Shown here: positions 26,063 to 34,856 of the stretch, in pieces
How positions within the stretch are numbered: the stretch's first letter is position 1
How the letters are laid out: each line of letters starts with the position of its first letter
From: Variovorax sp. YR752
GTDB taxonomy: Bacteria > Pseudomonadota > Gammaproteobacteria > Burkholderiales > Burkholderiaceae_C
Length of the DNA stretch: 40,827 nt
Assembly (NCBI GenBank): GCA_945860785.1
Contig: CAMATD010000014.1
Span: 1 to 40,827, forward strand
Direction of reading: 5' to 3'
Translations under genes and position numbers: made by a program
Notes under the pieces: model-generated
Databases searched by the model: none
The model's input: only the letters and a program-made list of their open reading frames with translations
Told to the model about the DNA's origin: nothing

Positions 26063-27175
26063 TCAGCTTTCGTAGACCGACAGCGAAGAACAGGCGCCGC
26101 ACTTGCCGCAGCCCGCCTTGATGTCGGCGGAGCGAAGGCCCGCGGCCACCACGCGCTCGCCCAGCGGCGCGAGCAGTGACTTCATGAACTCGGGCGAGGG
26201 CGCAGGGTGGTCTTCGAGCGGCGTGCCGCTGATCGGCACGAAGGGCACGACGAAGGGGTACACGCCGCGCGCCAGCAGCTGGTCGCTGATGTCGAGGATG
26301 GCCTCGCGCGTATCGCCCAGCCCGGCCAGGATGTAGGTGCTGACCTGCCCGCGCCCGAACACGCCCACCGTCGCTTCGAAGGCGCTCATGTAGCGCGAGA
26401 TCGGCACCGTGGCCTTGCCCGGCATGATGCGTTCGCGCACCTCGGGCGTCACCACTTCGAGGTGCATGCCGAGCGTGTCGATGCCCGCGGCCTTCATGCG
26501 GTGGAACCACTGGTCGTCGTCGGGCGGCTCGCACTGGCCCTGGATGGGGATGTCGACGGCGGCCTTGATCGCGAAGGCGCTCTCGCACAGGATGGCCGCG
26601 CCGCGGTCGGTCGCGTTGAGCGTGCCGGTGGTCATCACCATGTGCTTCACGCCGTCGAGCAGCACGGCGGCGCGCGCCACCTCGGCGAGCTGCTCGGGCG
26701 TCTTGCGCGCGATGGTGCGGCCGGCCGCGAGCGACTGGCCGATCGTGCAGAACTTGCAGCTCTTCCTGCGGCTCTCGTAGCGGATGCAGGTCTGCAGCAC
26801 CGTGGTGGCCAGCACGTCGCTGCCGTGCAGCGTGGCGATGTGCGAGTAGGGCACGCCGTCGAAGGTCTGCATCGCGTAGAAGCGCGGCTGCTTCGGAAAG
26901 CTGATGCGGGCGATGGGGATGCTGCCGCGCATCACGCGGCTCATGCCCTGCGCGTCGGGCGCTTCGGCGGTGAAGGGCGAGTGCCAAGCGGTGGAGGTGT
27001 GGACCGGCACCATGATCGTGTGGCCATCCACCGTCACCGCCTTGTGATCGGACGGGCCTGCGCCGCCGCGGCGGCTGGAGACACCCGCCGAAGGATCAAC
27101 CAGCCGCAACCCGAAGGACTGGAGCTCGGTCATCAGTTGCCGGCTATCCGGTTGTGTCGTCGTGGTGGTGGTCAT
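26063..27175 (-). CDS. MSMEG_0568-family radical SAM protein (Nit1C cluster)
   Basis: 370 residues. The radical SAM cluster Cys are 130, 140 and 143 (C-x9-C-x2-C in [15 protein letters not shown]), a wider spacing than the classic CX3CX2C. A second Cys group, C-x2-C-x2-C at 356-362 (GCGKCGAC) near the C-terminus, could bind an auxiliary iron-sulfur cluster. The barrel motifs [15 protein letters not shown] and [12 protein letters not shown] are typical of the family, which resembles biotin/lipoate-synthase-like enzymes. It would generate a 5'-deoxyadenosyl radical under low oxygen tension in the cytoplasm; the substrate is unknown. The first residues (M-T6) overlap the end of the nitrilase gene by 32 bases. 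Confidence 0.93.
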   Translation of the reverse strand: MTTTTTTQPDSRQLMTELQSFGLRLVDPSAGVSSRRGGAGPSDHKAVTVDGHTIMVPVHTSTAWHSPFTAEAPDAQGMSRVMRGSIPIARISFPKQPRFYAMQTFDGVPYSHIATLHGSDVLATTVLQTCIRYESRRKSCKFCTIGQSLAAGRTIARKTPEQLAEVARAAVLLDGVKHMVMTTGTLNATDRGAAILCESAFAIKAAVDIPIQGQCEPPDDDQWFHRMKAAGIDTLGMHLEVVTPEVRERIMPGKATVPISRYMSAFEATVGVFGRGQVSTYILAGLGDTREAILDISDQLLARGVYPFVVPFVPISGTPLEDHPAPSPEFMKSLLAPLGERVVAAGLRSADIKAGCGKCGACSSLSVYES

Positions 27176-28150
27176 GGTCGGGGCTCCGTTGAACGAGGGG
27201 TTGGGATGGCGTGGCGTGCATCGGCACCGTGGTCTGCGCCGGCCGGTCGTTGATGGCGAGCGACAGCAGCTCGGGCCGCGCGTAGTGGTCGACCGAATCC
27301 ATCATTCGCTTGCGCTTGGCGATCAGCGCCATGTCGAGGTCGGCGACGACCATGCCTTCACCCTCGGTGAGCGGCGGCGCGAGGTGCTTGCCTTCGGGCG
27401 AAACGATGGCCGTGTGGCAGCCGCCGCGCAGCGCCTTCTGCAGGTTGGTGTCGGGCGTGACCGAGCGGATCTGCTCGTCGGTCAGCCAGCCGGTGGCGTT
27501 GACGACGAAGCAGCCCGACTCCAGCGCGTGGTGGCGGATGGTCACTTCCATCTGCTCGGCGAAGATCGGGCCGACCAGCGAGCCGGGGAACTGCGTGCAG
27601 TGGATCTCTTCGTGCTGCGCCATCAGGGCGTAGCGTGCGAGCGGGTTGTAGTGCTCCCAGCAGGCGAGCGCGCCGACGCGGCCGACTGCAGTGTCGACCA
27701 CCTTGAGGCCGGCGCCATCGCCCATGCCCCAGACCATGCGCTCGTGGTAGGTCAGCGTGATCTTGCGGCGCTTGAGTGCGAGCGTGCCGTCGGCGTCGAA
27801 CACCAGCTGCGTGTTGTAGAGGCTGCCGTGGTCGCGTTCGTTGACGCCGAGCACTACCACCTGCCGCGCGCTCGGGCCCGCTCGGCCACTGCCTGCGTGA
27901 CCGGGCCGGGCACGACCACCGCGCGCTCCACCAGCTGCAGATGCGGCGGCCCTTGCAGCACCGGCGGCAGCACGAAGCTGAAGTAGGGGTAGTAGGGCAC
28001 GAAGGTCTCGGAGAACACCGCGATCTGCGCGCCCTTGGCCGCGGCCTCATCGATGGCGCTGCACACCCGCTCGAGCGTGCCGTCGGGGCGCTCGAAGTCG
28101 GGCGCGATCTGGATCGCCGCGGCACGCACGATGCGGGGTGGGGAAGCCAT
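27144..28150 (-). pseudogene. Nit6803-family nitrilase (Nit1C), one frameshift
   Basis: A nitrilase-superfamily enzyme converting a nitrile to acid plus ammonia. The catalytic triad is visible: Glu48 in [14 protein letters not shown], Lys in [11 protein letters not shown], and Cys in [14 protein letters not shown]. The N-terminal frame runs from ATG 28150 to ARARG, then shifts near 27859-27866; adding one base (GGCAGG to GGCATGG) gives [20 protein letters not shown] and the intact remainder to 27144. The His-rich tail ([10 protein letters not shown]) overlaps the radical SAM start. In Pseudomonas fluorescens NCIMB 11764 the Nit1C nitrilase is tied to cyanide use as nitrogen source, so a cyanide- or small nitrile-related role is plausible. 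Repaired length is about 335 residues. Confidence 0.9.
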
Positions 28151-28166
28151 CGCCGGGTCCCTTGCC

Positions 28167-28649
28167 TTACAGCGTCCAAGTGTCGAGGATGACGGCGCCG
28201 GCCTTCTTGTGCAGCAGCACGAGGTCCAGCACGTCGAGCGGGTTGATCGGCGTGATGCCTTCGATCAGCGCGCCTTCGCCATGGCCGTACAGCGCCGGCA
28301 GTGCGAAGCGGCAGGCATACACCTTGCCGCCTTCCTCGATGAACTTGGCGATCTGCTTGTTGAAATTCTGATGGCCCGGAAAGGCTTCATCGCCCAGCGT
28401 GGGGAAACCGCGCTGCACGCCCAGCGTCACGCCGGGGCTGTACAGCAGGATCGAGGTCTCGTAACCCTTGCGCTTGAGCCGCGTGGCCTGCAGCAGGTTC
28501 ACGAAGCCGATCGAGCCTTCGAAGGCCACGGTGTGGAAGGTGACGAGCGCCTTCTCGCCGGGCTCGGCCTTGACGTCTTCGAACACCTTCTCTTCGTAGT
28601 CGACGAGGAACTCGCCTTTCTCGTTGCGGGGGCGGGTGACTTTGGGCAT
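28167..28649 (-). CDS. MSMEG_0572/Sll0783-family nitrogen starvation response protein
   Basis: 160 residues, first gene of the Nit1C operon. [59 protein letters not shown] shows the alpha/beta fold resembling DsrE-like proteins, followed by [17 protein letters not shown], with one Cys that could be reactive. In Synechocystis the homologue Sll0783 is strongly induced by nitrogen starvation, which gave the family its name. RBS upstream of the ATG is moderate (CCGGAGTC). A candidate sigma-54 promoter lies about 55 bases upstream. Confidence 0.92.
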   Translation of the reverse strand: MPKVTRPRNEKGEFLVDYEEKVFEDVKAEPGEKALVTFHTVAFEGSIGFVNLLQATRLKRKGYETSILLYSPGVTLGVQRGFPTLGDEAFPGHQNFNKQIAKFIEEGGKVYACRFALPALYGHGEGALIEGITPINPLDVLDLVLLHKKAGAVILDTWTL

Positions 28650-28703
28650 GGGGGACTCCGGTTGAGGTGGTTGGACACGCAGGTCTTGCGTGCCTTTCTC
28701 TTC

Positions 28704-28718
28704 GCAGGCGATGTGCCA
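28704..28718 (-). promoter_or_regulatory. Candidate sigma-54 promoter of the Nit1C operon
   Basis: On the minus strand the sequence reads TGGCAC-ATCGC-CTGC, against the sigma-54 consensus TGGCAC-N5-TTGC. The -24 GG and -12 GC elements have correct spacing, and only the first T of the -12 box differs. The -12 element lies 54 bases before the ATG of the first Nit1C gene. Nitrogen-starvation control through NtrC and RpoN would fit the cluster. No upstream activator site was recognised with certainty. Confidence 0.6.
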
Positions 28719-28738
28719 GCGCGCGGCCGATGTCGTGC

Positions 28739-28755
28739 GATCAAGTCGCGATCAA
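28739..28755. promoter_or_regulatory. GATCAA repeat pair, possible regulator site near the Nit1C promoter
   Basis: Two GATCAA units 11 bases apart (28739, 28750) lie just upstream of the candidate sigma-54 promoter. The same hexamer recurs nearer the MocR gene at 28868 and 28881 and, as AATCAA, at 28968 and 28981. A shared operator for the divergent regulator is an inference. Confidence 0.4.
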
Positions 28756-28867
28756 TGCGCAGCGGTGCGGCCCGCGTGCGGATAAAAAAATTTCAGCCAG
28801 CCGGAAATGAGGGTGCACGGGTGACCGGCAAGGCGGTTTTTGCACCGGGACGACGCATGCGGCATGC

Positions 28868-28907
28868 GATCAATGCACCCGATCAATGGACTTGATCGCA
28901 CCTGATC
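28868..28907. promoter_or_regulatory. Direct-repeat array, candidate MocR operator
   Basis: GATCAA at 28868 and 28881, then GATC at 28894 and 28904: spacings of 13, 13 and 10 bases. A further pair of AATCAA units (28968 and 28981, again 13 apart) lies at the regulator's start. MocR/GabR-type proteins bind direct repeats in divergent intergenic regions. The 345-base gap 28650-28994 holds no gene that I can support. Confidence 0.45.
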
Positions 28908-28994
28908 GAGGCATTTCGGCCCTCCGGGGTGGGCGCGGTTTATGCGTGTTGATCGGTAGCCGGATGCAATCAATGGATGCAATCAACTCCACCG

Positions 28995-30398
28995 ATGAAC
29001 ACGATCACCAACCACTGGCGCAAGCAGCTGCGCAACAGCGCCAGGCCGGCCTACCTGCTGCTGGCCGAGCTGATCGCCGACAACATCAAGACCGGGCGCC
29101 TTGGCGTGCGCGACCGCCTGCCCACGCTGCGCGAGCTCGCGGCCGACCTGGAGCTCAACTACACGACCGTGGCGCGCGGCTATGCCGAGGCGCGCAAGCG
29201 CGGGCTGATCGACTCGCGCGCCGGCACCGGCACCTTCATTCGCTCCGGCAGCCCGAGCCTGCGGCTGCGCGGCGGCAGCGGCGCCGAGATGACGATGAAC
29301 ATGCCGCCCGAGCCCGACGACGAGCACCTGATGGCGCGGCTGCACGACAGCGCGAGCCGGGCCTTTGCCGAGATCGACTTCCACGACCTGCTGCGCTACC
29401 AGGACTTCGGCGGCACCGCGCACGACCGCGAGGTGGCAATGCACTGGCTCAAGCCCTTCGTGCCGCATGCGAGCGTGGACCGCATCCTCGTGTGCCCCGG
29501 CATCCATGGCGTGCTGACCGCGCTGTTCTCGCCGCTCGCGCGGCCGGGCGAGTTGATCTGCGTGGAGTCGCTCACCTACCCGGGCGTGAAGGCCATCGCG
29601 GCGCAGCTCGGGGTGCAACTGCATGCGCTGCAGCTCGACGACGACGGCCCGATCGCCGATGCCTTCGAGCACGCCTGCAAGACGCTCAAGCCCAAGGCGC
29701 TGTACTGCAACCCCACGTTGCTCAATCCGACCGCCGCCACCGTGTCGCGCGCGCGGCGCGAGGCGCTGGCCGACGTGGCGCTGCGCTACGCCATTCCGAT
29801 CATCGAGGACGATGCCTACGGCATGCTGCCGCGGCAGACACCCGCCGCGATCGCCACGCTGGCGCCCGCGCTCACCTACTACGTGAGCGGTTTTTAGAAA
29901 TGCTTCGGCGCGGGGCTGCGCAGCGCGTACGTGTGTTCACCGACGGTGGTGCAGTCGCAGCGCCTGGCCAGTGCGATGCGCGCCACCACCGTGATGGCGT
30001 CGCCAATCACCAATGCGCTCACCACGCTGTGGGTGGAAGACGGAACGGCCGAGGCCATGCTGCAGGCCGTGCGCGCGGAATCGGTGGCGCGGCAGCTGCT
30101 CGCAATGCGCCATCTCGGCGACAGCGGGTTGCAGGCGCATCCCGAAGGCTTTCATGCCTGGCTGCCGCTCACGCCGGGGTGGAGTCCGGTGGAGTTCGCG
30201 TCCTACCTGCGCACGCAGAACGTGGGCGTGGTGGCCAGTGCGGCGTTTTCCACCGACGGTGATCTGCCCGATGCGGTGCGCATCTGCCTCGGCGGGCCGA
30301 TGTCGCGCGAGCAATGCGACCAGGCGCTGCGGCTCATCGCCGATACGCTGGCGCACCCGCTGCATCCGCACGCGACGCTGCGGACGGGCGGCGGATGA
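28995..30398 (+). pseudogene. MocR/PdxR-type regulator: GntR winged helix plus aminotransferase fold, in-frame TAG
   Basis: A 467-residue protein with an N-terminal GntR winged helix (about 15-85: LPTLRELAADLELNYTTVARGYAEARKRGLI) and a fold-type I aminotransferase domain. FGGTAHDREVAMHWL, CPGIHGVLTALFSPLA, YCNPTLLNPTA and IIEDDAYG (the Asp that binds the PLP pyridine nitrogen) are all present. At 29895-29897 a TAG interrupts the frame directly before the PLP Lys: YYVSGF, stop, KCFGAGLRSAYV. Ser is expected there (SK motif). The rest continues cleanly to 30398. ATG 28977 is an alternative start. It diverges from Nit1C and is its likely regulator. It converges on the Nudix gene with a 65-base overlap. 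Confidence 0.85.
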
Positions 30399-31581
30399 AG
30401 CCCCCGGCCGGGGCGATCCATTCGACGGCGTGGACTGCGGCGGTGACTGCCGTTTCGCCGGGGCCAGCGAAAAGCATGCGCTCTTCGACCAGCAGGAAGC
30501 ACGGCACGCCATCGTCGTCCTTCAGCACCTGAAGGGTGGCGCCGCCGAGGTCCAGCGTGCCGCCGGGCCATGAGGGGTGCACGCCCGGTTGCGTCGAGAC
30601 GGTCCAGCGCACCGGGCCGGGTGCTGCGGCGCGAAGGGCGTCGTCGAGCGGCCTGGGGCCGATCAACGCCCAGCCTTCCGATCCGCCGACGAGGTAGCTG
30701 TTGTTGAGCCCGACTGCTTCCCCGGTGCCGTCCGTCACGCGCAGCACCCTGTCGGACAGCCGCGTGACGAGGCCCGCTTCGAGCGCGTAGCGGGCATCGC
30801 CGCGGCCCTCGGGGTCGAGGTGCCCGACCTCTTCGTACGCGGGCTCCTCGATGTTCAGCGGAATCTCGCGCAGCTGCCGTGCATGGGCCAGGAATTCGTC
30901 GGCGCGGGTGAACGCGTCCAGTTGCTGGAGGACGCGCCGCGTCACGTTCATCAGCTTGAGGCCGCGGACCGGGTCCAGCGCATCCGCCGGCCTCAACCAC
31001 ATGTGCTCGACGGTTTCGCGCCCGTCGGGGCGCACCGCCTGCCCGGCTGGCATGAGCGCGACGAAGAAGCGCGTGTCGAAGCGGCGCGGCATCCCTGGCG
31101 GGGTCAGTCAGTGGCCGAAGTAGACGACCCGGTCGCCGGCGAGATGCCAGCCTCGCGACCCGCACAGCGCGGGCAGCGCATCGGTGCCTTGTTCGGCGGC
31201 ATCGCGCATTGCTGCGAGTTCGCCGGGCGGAAGATCCAGCAGCCGGACCGGGCGGCCTTCCGCATCGTTCGCATAGAGGAGGCCCGCCTCCTCGAAGCAC
31301 TCGCGCATGGCGGCCGCGTAGAAGTCGAGCCCGCCCTCGGCCACGGTCAGGCGAGCACTCGCCGCAGCGTCGTCGAGACCCGTGCACAGCGGATGCAGAT
31401 GACGGTCGTGCGCATCCACCACGCCGCCCGGAAAGACGCTGGCGCCGCTGTTCTGGTCATTGGCCTTGTCGGCCCGGCGCAGCATCAGGGCTTCGAGGCC
31501 TTCGCTGCCGTCGCGCAGGACGACCAGCGTGGCAGCCGTACGGATCGGGCGCGGTGGAGAAGCGGGAGTCGTGGCGTTCAT
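30334..31581 (-). pseudogene. Nudix hydrolase (NUDT19-like), in-frame TGA
   Basis: One continuous frame from ATG 31581 to 30334, interrupted by TGA at 31108-31110. The first part holds TAATLVVLRDG, FPGGVVDAHD and the Nudix box GG-(x)-RECFEEAGLL. It reads GDRVVYFGH, stop, LTPPGMPRRFDTRFFVALMPAGQ; NUDT19-like enzymes have Trp there (HW-TP-G-PRRFDTRFF), so TGG to TGA explains it. The C-terminal part (RPADALDPVRGLKLMNVTRRVLQQLDAF) completes the Nudix domain and is followed by a beta-rich extension to residue 415. Enzymes of this family cleave CoA or other nucleoside diphosphates; the substrate is unknown. The last 65 bases overlap the convergent MocR gene. Confidence 0.82.
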
Positions 31582-31724
31582 GCGGCGCTATTGTGAATGC
31601 GGTGCCGAGCCTGGAGGGGTGCCACGTCATCGGGCCGACACCGGGCGTCGCAGGGACACGAGGCAGAATGCGCGCCTCTCGGCATTGCTCTTTTTTCTTC
31701 CGTCATTTCTTCAGGCAGCCCGTT

Positions 31725-32426
31725 TTGACTTCCCTTCGCGCAGATCTCTCCCGTTTCGACGCCGCCATCGTCGACCTCGACGGCACCATGGTCGACACGC
31801 TCGGCGACTTCGCCGAAGCGCTCAACCGCATGCTGCGCGACCTCGCGCTGCCGCCGGTGTCGTCCGATGCGATCGAACTGATGGTGGGCAAGGGCTCGGA
31901 GCACCTGATTCTTTCGGCGCTCGTGCATGTGATGACGCCCGCCGGTGCTGCCGACGCGGCAGGCGTCCAGGTCAAGGCGCAGTCGCTGTTCGACCGCGCC
32001 TGGGAGCGCTACCAGCATCACTACCTCGGCATCAACGGCCAGTACTCGGCTGTGTACCCGGGCGTGGTCGAAGGCCTGGAGGCACTGCGTGCGCGCGGCC
32101 TGCGGCTGGCTTGCCTGACCAACAAGCCGACGTCATTCGCCAAGCCCTTGCTGGCTGCGAAGGGGCTGGACGGTTTCTTCGAGCAGGTGTTCGGCGGCGA
32201 TGCCTTCGAGCGCAAGAAGCCCGACCCGCTGCCGCTGCTGAAGACCTGCGAAGCCCTGGGCAGCACGCCGGCACGCACGCTGATGGTCGGCGACTCGAGC
32301 AACGACGCCCGTGCCGCACGCGCCGCCGGCTGCCCGGTGGTGCTCGTAACCTACGGCTACAACCACGGCGAGCCGGTGCGTGCCGTGGATGCGGACGGCT
32401 TCGTGGATTCGCTGGCTGGTCTCTAG
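31725..32426 (+). CDS. gph: Phosphoglycolate phosphatase (HAD superfamily)
   Basis: 233 residues from a TTG start. Converts 2-phosphoglycolate, formed by oxygenase reactions or DNA repair, to glycolate. HAD motifs: DLDGT with nucleophile Asp17 and acid Asp19, TNKP (motif II), K of ERKKPDPLP (motif III) and GDSSNDARAA (motif IV). A helical cap lies between residues about 28 and 95. The frame is open further upstream, with an ATG at 31668, but MRASRHCSFFFRHFF is unlike the family; homology begins at TSLRADLSRFDAAIVDLDG. It precedes the trp genes, as gph does in many betaproteobacteria. Its TAG shares four bases with the stop of the convergent gene. Confidence 0.92.
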   Translation: MTSLRADLSRFDAAIVDLDGTMVDTLGDFAEALNRMLRDLALPPVSSDAIELMVGKGSEHLILSALVHVMTPAGAADAAGVQVKAQSLFDRAWERYQHHYLGINGQYSAVYPGVVEGLEALRARGLRLACLTNKPTSFAKPLLAAKGLDGFFEQVFGGDAFERKKPDPLPLLKTCEALGSTPARTLMVGDSSNDARAARAAGCPVVLVTYGYNHGEPVRAVDADGFVDSLAGL

Positions 32427-33022
32427 GACTTGCCCAGCAGCGCGTCCTTCAGTTTCCAGTCGGCGGGGCTCGGGCCGAGCCAGATGCGCAGCAGCGCATT
32501 GAAGAAGGCCGGCTCCTTCACCGGATCGGGCTGCGGCACGCCGCGCACCGTGATCACCGTGCCCGTGCCTGGAACCCAGTTGATCGTGAAGGTGTCGCCG
32601 GTCTTGAGCTGCTTCTGGTCCGCGAACATCTGGCCCATGCGCAGCAGGCCCGGAATCAGGTTGACCATTTCGCTCTTGGGCGAGTTCTCTTCCACGCCCT
32701 TGGTGAAGAGCTTGCCGAGCTCGTTGGCATCGATGTCGCGCAGCATGGTGATCGCCACGCGCTTGGGGCCCGGCGCGGCCAGCGCTTCTTCCGTGGTCGA
32801 GACCTTCTTGCCCACATACAGGCCGGCCGTGTAGACCTTGAAGATGGCCTTGTAGCGAACGCCTGCGCCGTTGAGCTGCAGCGGCGTGCCGCGCAAATCC
32901 AGGTGATCGTCCAGCTTGATGCCGGCGACATCGACCTGCGCGGCCGAGGCGCCGAGCGCCGTGGCCAGGCAGGCCATAGCGGCAAAACGGGAGAACACGG
33001 CCGGGATTGAGAGTGCGAGCAA
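32423..33022 (-). CDS. Chalcone isomerase-fold periplasmic protein
   Basis: 199 residues. A signal peptide (FAAMACLATALGASAAQ) precedes a CHI-like domain: VDVAGIKLDDHLDLRGTPLQLNGAGVRYKAIFKVYTAGLYVGKKV, then KRVAITMLRDIDANELGKLFTKGVEENS and FTINWVPGTGTVITVRGVPQP. This family of bacterial chalcone-isomerase-like proteins does not carry out flavonoid isomerisation; some bind fatty acids. The start is TTG at 33022, chosen because AAGGAG lies at 33034-33029 with 6-base spacing; the later ATG at 32977 would cut into the signal sequence. It is convergent with gph and divergent from the trp leader. Confidence 0.88.
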   Translation of the reverse strand: MLALSIPAVFSRFAAMACLATALGASAAQVDVAGIKLDDHLDLRGTPLQLNGAGVRYKAIFKVYTAGLYVGKKVSTTEEALAAPGPKRVAITMLRDIDANELGKLFTKGVEENSPKSEMVNLIPGLLRMGQMFADQKQLKTGDTFTINWVPGTGTVITVRGVPQPDPVKEPAFFNALLRIWLGPSPADWKLKDALLGKS

Positions 33023-33028
33023 GTGAGT

Positions 33029-33034
33029 CTCCTT
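33029..33034 (-). promoter_or_regulatory. Ribosome binding site that decides a TTG start
   Basis: AAGGAG on the minus strand, 6 bases before TTG 33022-33020. No ATG or GTG in the same frame has a comparable site, so TTG is the best start for the chalcone isomerase-fold gene. Confidence 0.7.
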
Positions 33035-33137
33035 GTATTTGCGAACGGTCGTGCGAATGTATCTTTTTGTTTTACCTGCGGACCTTCGGGGGAACCCTGA
33101 AACCGGCTCTATTGCGCATTTGCCCGTTTTCGTGGGC

Positions 33138-33143
33138 TAAACT
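33138..33143 (+). promoter_or_regulatory. Possible -10 element of the trp operon
   Basis: TAAACT at 33138-33143 lies 8 bases before the ATG of the leader ORF, which would give a leaderless or near-leaderless transcript. No strong -35 is seen (TTGCGC at 33112 is 20 bases away). Weakly supported. Confidence 0.35.
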
Positions 33144-33151
33144 CGGCTTTC

Positions 33152-33235
33152 ATGTTCGTTCATCACATCATTCAAACAGGTGAAGGCAGCCGGGGAGCCT
33201 GGCCCTGGCGTAGCCATACTTCGCTGACTGTTTGA
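33152..33235 (+). CDS. trpL: Putative trp operon leader peptide
   Basis: A 27-residue frame starting ATG 33152 and ending TGA 33233-33235, 118 bases before trpE. Its sequence includes GAWPWRSHTS: two Trp codons (33200-33202, 33206-33208) separated by one Pro codon. Two inverted repeats follow, at 33242-33258 and 33265-33290. This is the layout of ribosome-mediated attenuation, in which scarce Trp-tRNA stalls the ribosome and changes leader folding. No ribosome binding site and no U-run are obvious, so the mechanism may differ from that of E. coli. Too short for ordinary gene finding. Confidence 0.55.
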   Translation: MFVHHIIQTGEGSRGAWPWRSHTSLTV

Positions 33236-33241
33236 TTGCAC

Positions 33242-33290
33242 GGCGCACGCTGTGCGCCCGCGGCTCCGGATCGATTGCACCGAATCCGGA
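33242..33290 (+). promoter_or_regulatory. Two inverted repeats in the trpE leader
   Basis: GGCGCAC-GCT-GTGCGCC (33242-33258) is a perfect 7-bp stem. TCCGGAT (33265-33271) pairs with ATCCGGA (33284-33290) across 12 bases. They sit between the leader ORF and the trpE ribosome binding site (GGAGA, 33341-33345). They are candidates for alternative RNA structures. The rest of the 330-base gap 33023-33353 shows nothing further. Confidence 0.5.
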
Positions 33291-33353
33291 CCACCAGTGA
33301 ATGACCTTGCCACCGGCCAAAGGAGCGTCGGTAGGCAATTGGAGAACGAATCC

Positions 33354-34856
33354 GTGATCACAGAACTTGAATTCAAGAGCCTCAGCGCCCAGGGCTACAA
33401 CCGCATTCCGCTGATGGCCGAGGCCTTTGCCGACCTCGAAACGCCTCTTTCCCTCTATCTCAAGCTGGCCCATTCGCAGGGCGGCGGCAAGCACAGCTTC
33501 CTGCTCGAATCGGTCGTCGGCGGCGAGCGCTTCGGTCGCTACAGCTTCATCGGACTGCCGGCCCGCACGCTGCTGCGCGCCACCGGCTTCGGCGCCGATG
33601 CGAAGACCGAGGTGGTGACCGATGGCCAGGTCGTCGAGACGGCCACCGGCAATCCGCTGGACTTCGTCGCCGAGTACCAGAAGCGCTTCAAGGTCGCGCT
33701 GCGGCCCGGCCTGCCACGCTTTTGCGGCGGGTTGGCCGGCTACTTCGGCTACGACACCGTGCGCCACATCGAGCGCAAGCTTGAAAAGACCTGTCCACCC
33801 GACACGCTGGGCTGCCCCGACATTCTGCTGCTGCAGTGCGAAGAGCTGGCCGTCATCGACAACCTCTCGGGCAAGCTCTACCTGATCGTCTACGCCGACC
33901 CGAAGCAGCCCGAGGCCTATGCCGGCGCCAAGCGGCGCCTGCGCGAGTTGAAGGACAAGCTCAAGTACTCGGTGAGCGCGCCCGTCGTGAAGCCCACGCA
34001 GCCGCATCCGCCCGAGCGCAGCTTTGCCAAGGCCGACTACATCGCGGCCGTGGAGCGCGCCAAGGAAATGATCGCCGCCGGCGACTTCATGCAGGTGCAG
34101 GTGGGCCAGCGCATCAGCAAGCGCTACACCGAGTCGCCGCTGTCGTTGTACCGCGCGCTGCGTTCGCTCAATCCCTCGCCCTACATGTACTACTACCACC
34201 TGGGCGATTTCCACGTGGTCGGTGCCTCGCCCGAGATCCTGGTGCGCCAGGAGAACACGGGGGAGGGCGAACAGAAGATCACCATCCGTCCGCTGGCCGG
34301 CACGCGCCCGCGCGGTGCGTCGCTGGAGCTCGACAAGGCCGCCGAAGTCGAACTCATCAACGACCCGAAGGAGCGCGCCGAGCACGTGATGCTGATCGAC
34401 CTCGCGCGCAACGACATCGGCCGCATCGCGAAGACCGGCACCGTCAAGGTCACCGAAGCCTTCGCCGTCGAACGCTACAGCCATGTGATGCACATCGTGA
34501 GCAATGTCGAAGGCACGCTGAAGGACGGCATGACCGCCATCGACGTGCTCAAGGCGACCTTCCCGGCCGGCACGCTGACCGGTGCGCCCAAGGTGCATGC
34601 GATGGAACTCATCGACCAGCTCGAACCCACCAAGCGCGGCCTCTACGGCGGCGCCTGCGGCTACATCAGCTACGCGGGCGACATGGACGTGGCGATTGCG
34701 ATCCGTACCGGCATCGTGAAGGACCAGATGCTGCACGTGCAGGCGGCCGCCGGCGTGGTCGCCGACTCGGTGCCCGAGCTGGAATGGAAAGAAACAGAGG
34801 CCAAGGCGCGCGCACTTCTGCGTGCCGCCGAACTGGTCGAGGAAGGCCTGGAATGA
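33354..34856 (+). CDS. trpE: Anthranilate synthase component I
   Basis: 500 residues. With TrpG it converts chorismate and glutamine to anthranilate, the first step of tryptophan synthesis. [20 protein letters not shown] contains the LLES segment that binds tryptophan for feedback inhibition. [86 protein letters not shown] and [22 protein letters not shown] are the chorismate-binding signatures. GTG 33354 is chosen because GGAGA lies 8 bases upstream and [20 protein letters not shown] matches the family start. Its stop overlaps the next gene by 4 bases (ATGA). Confidence 0.97.
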   Translation: MITELEFKSLSAQGYNRIPLMAEAFADLETPLSLYLKLAHSQGGGKHSFLLESVVGGERFGRYSFIGLPARTLLRATGFGADAKTEVVTDGQVVETATGNPLDFVAEYQKRFKVALRPGLPRFCGGLAGYFGYDTVRHIERKLEKTCPPDTLGCPDILLLQCEELAVIDNLSGKLYLIVYADPKQPEAYAGAKRRLRELKDKLKYSVSAPVVKPTQPHPPERSFAKADYIAAVERAKEMIAAGDFMQVQVGQRISKRYTESPLSLYRALRSLNPSPYMYYYHLGDFHVVGASPEILVRQENTGEGEQKITIRPLAGTRPRGASLELDKAAEVELINDPKERAEHVMLIDLARNDIGRIAKTGTVKVTEAFAVERYSHVMHIVSNVEGTLKDGMTAIDVLKATFPAGTLTGAPKVHAMELIDQLEPTKRGLYGGACGYISYAGDMDVAIAIRTGIVKDQMLHVQAAAGVVADSVPELEWKETEAKARALLRAAELVEEGLE

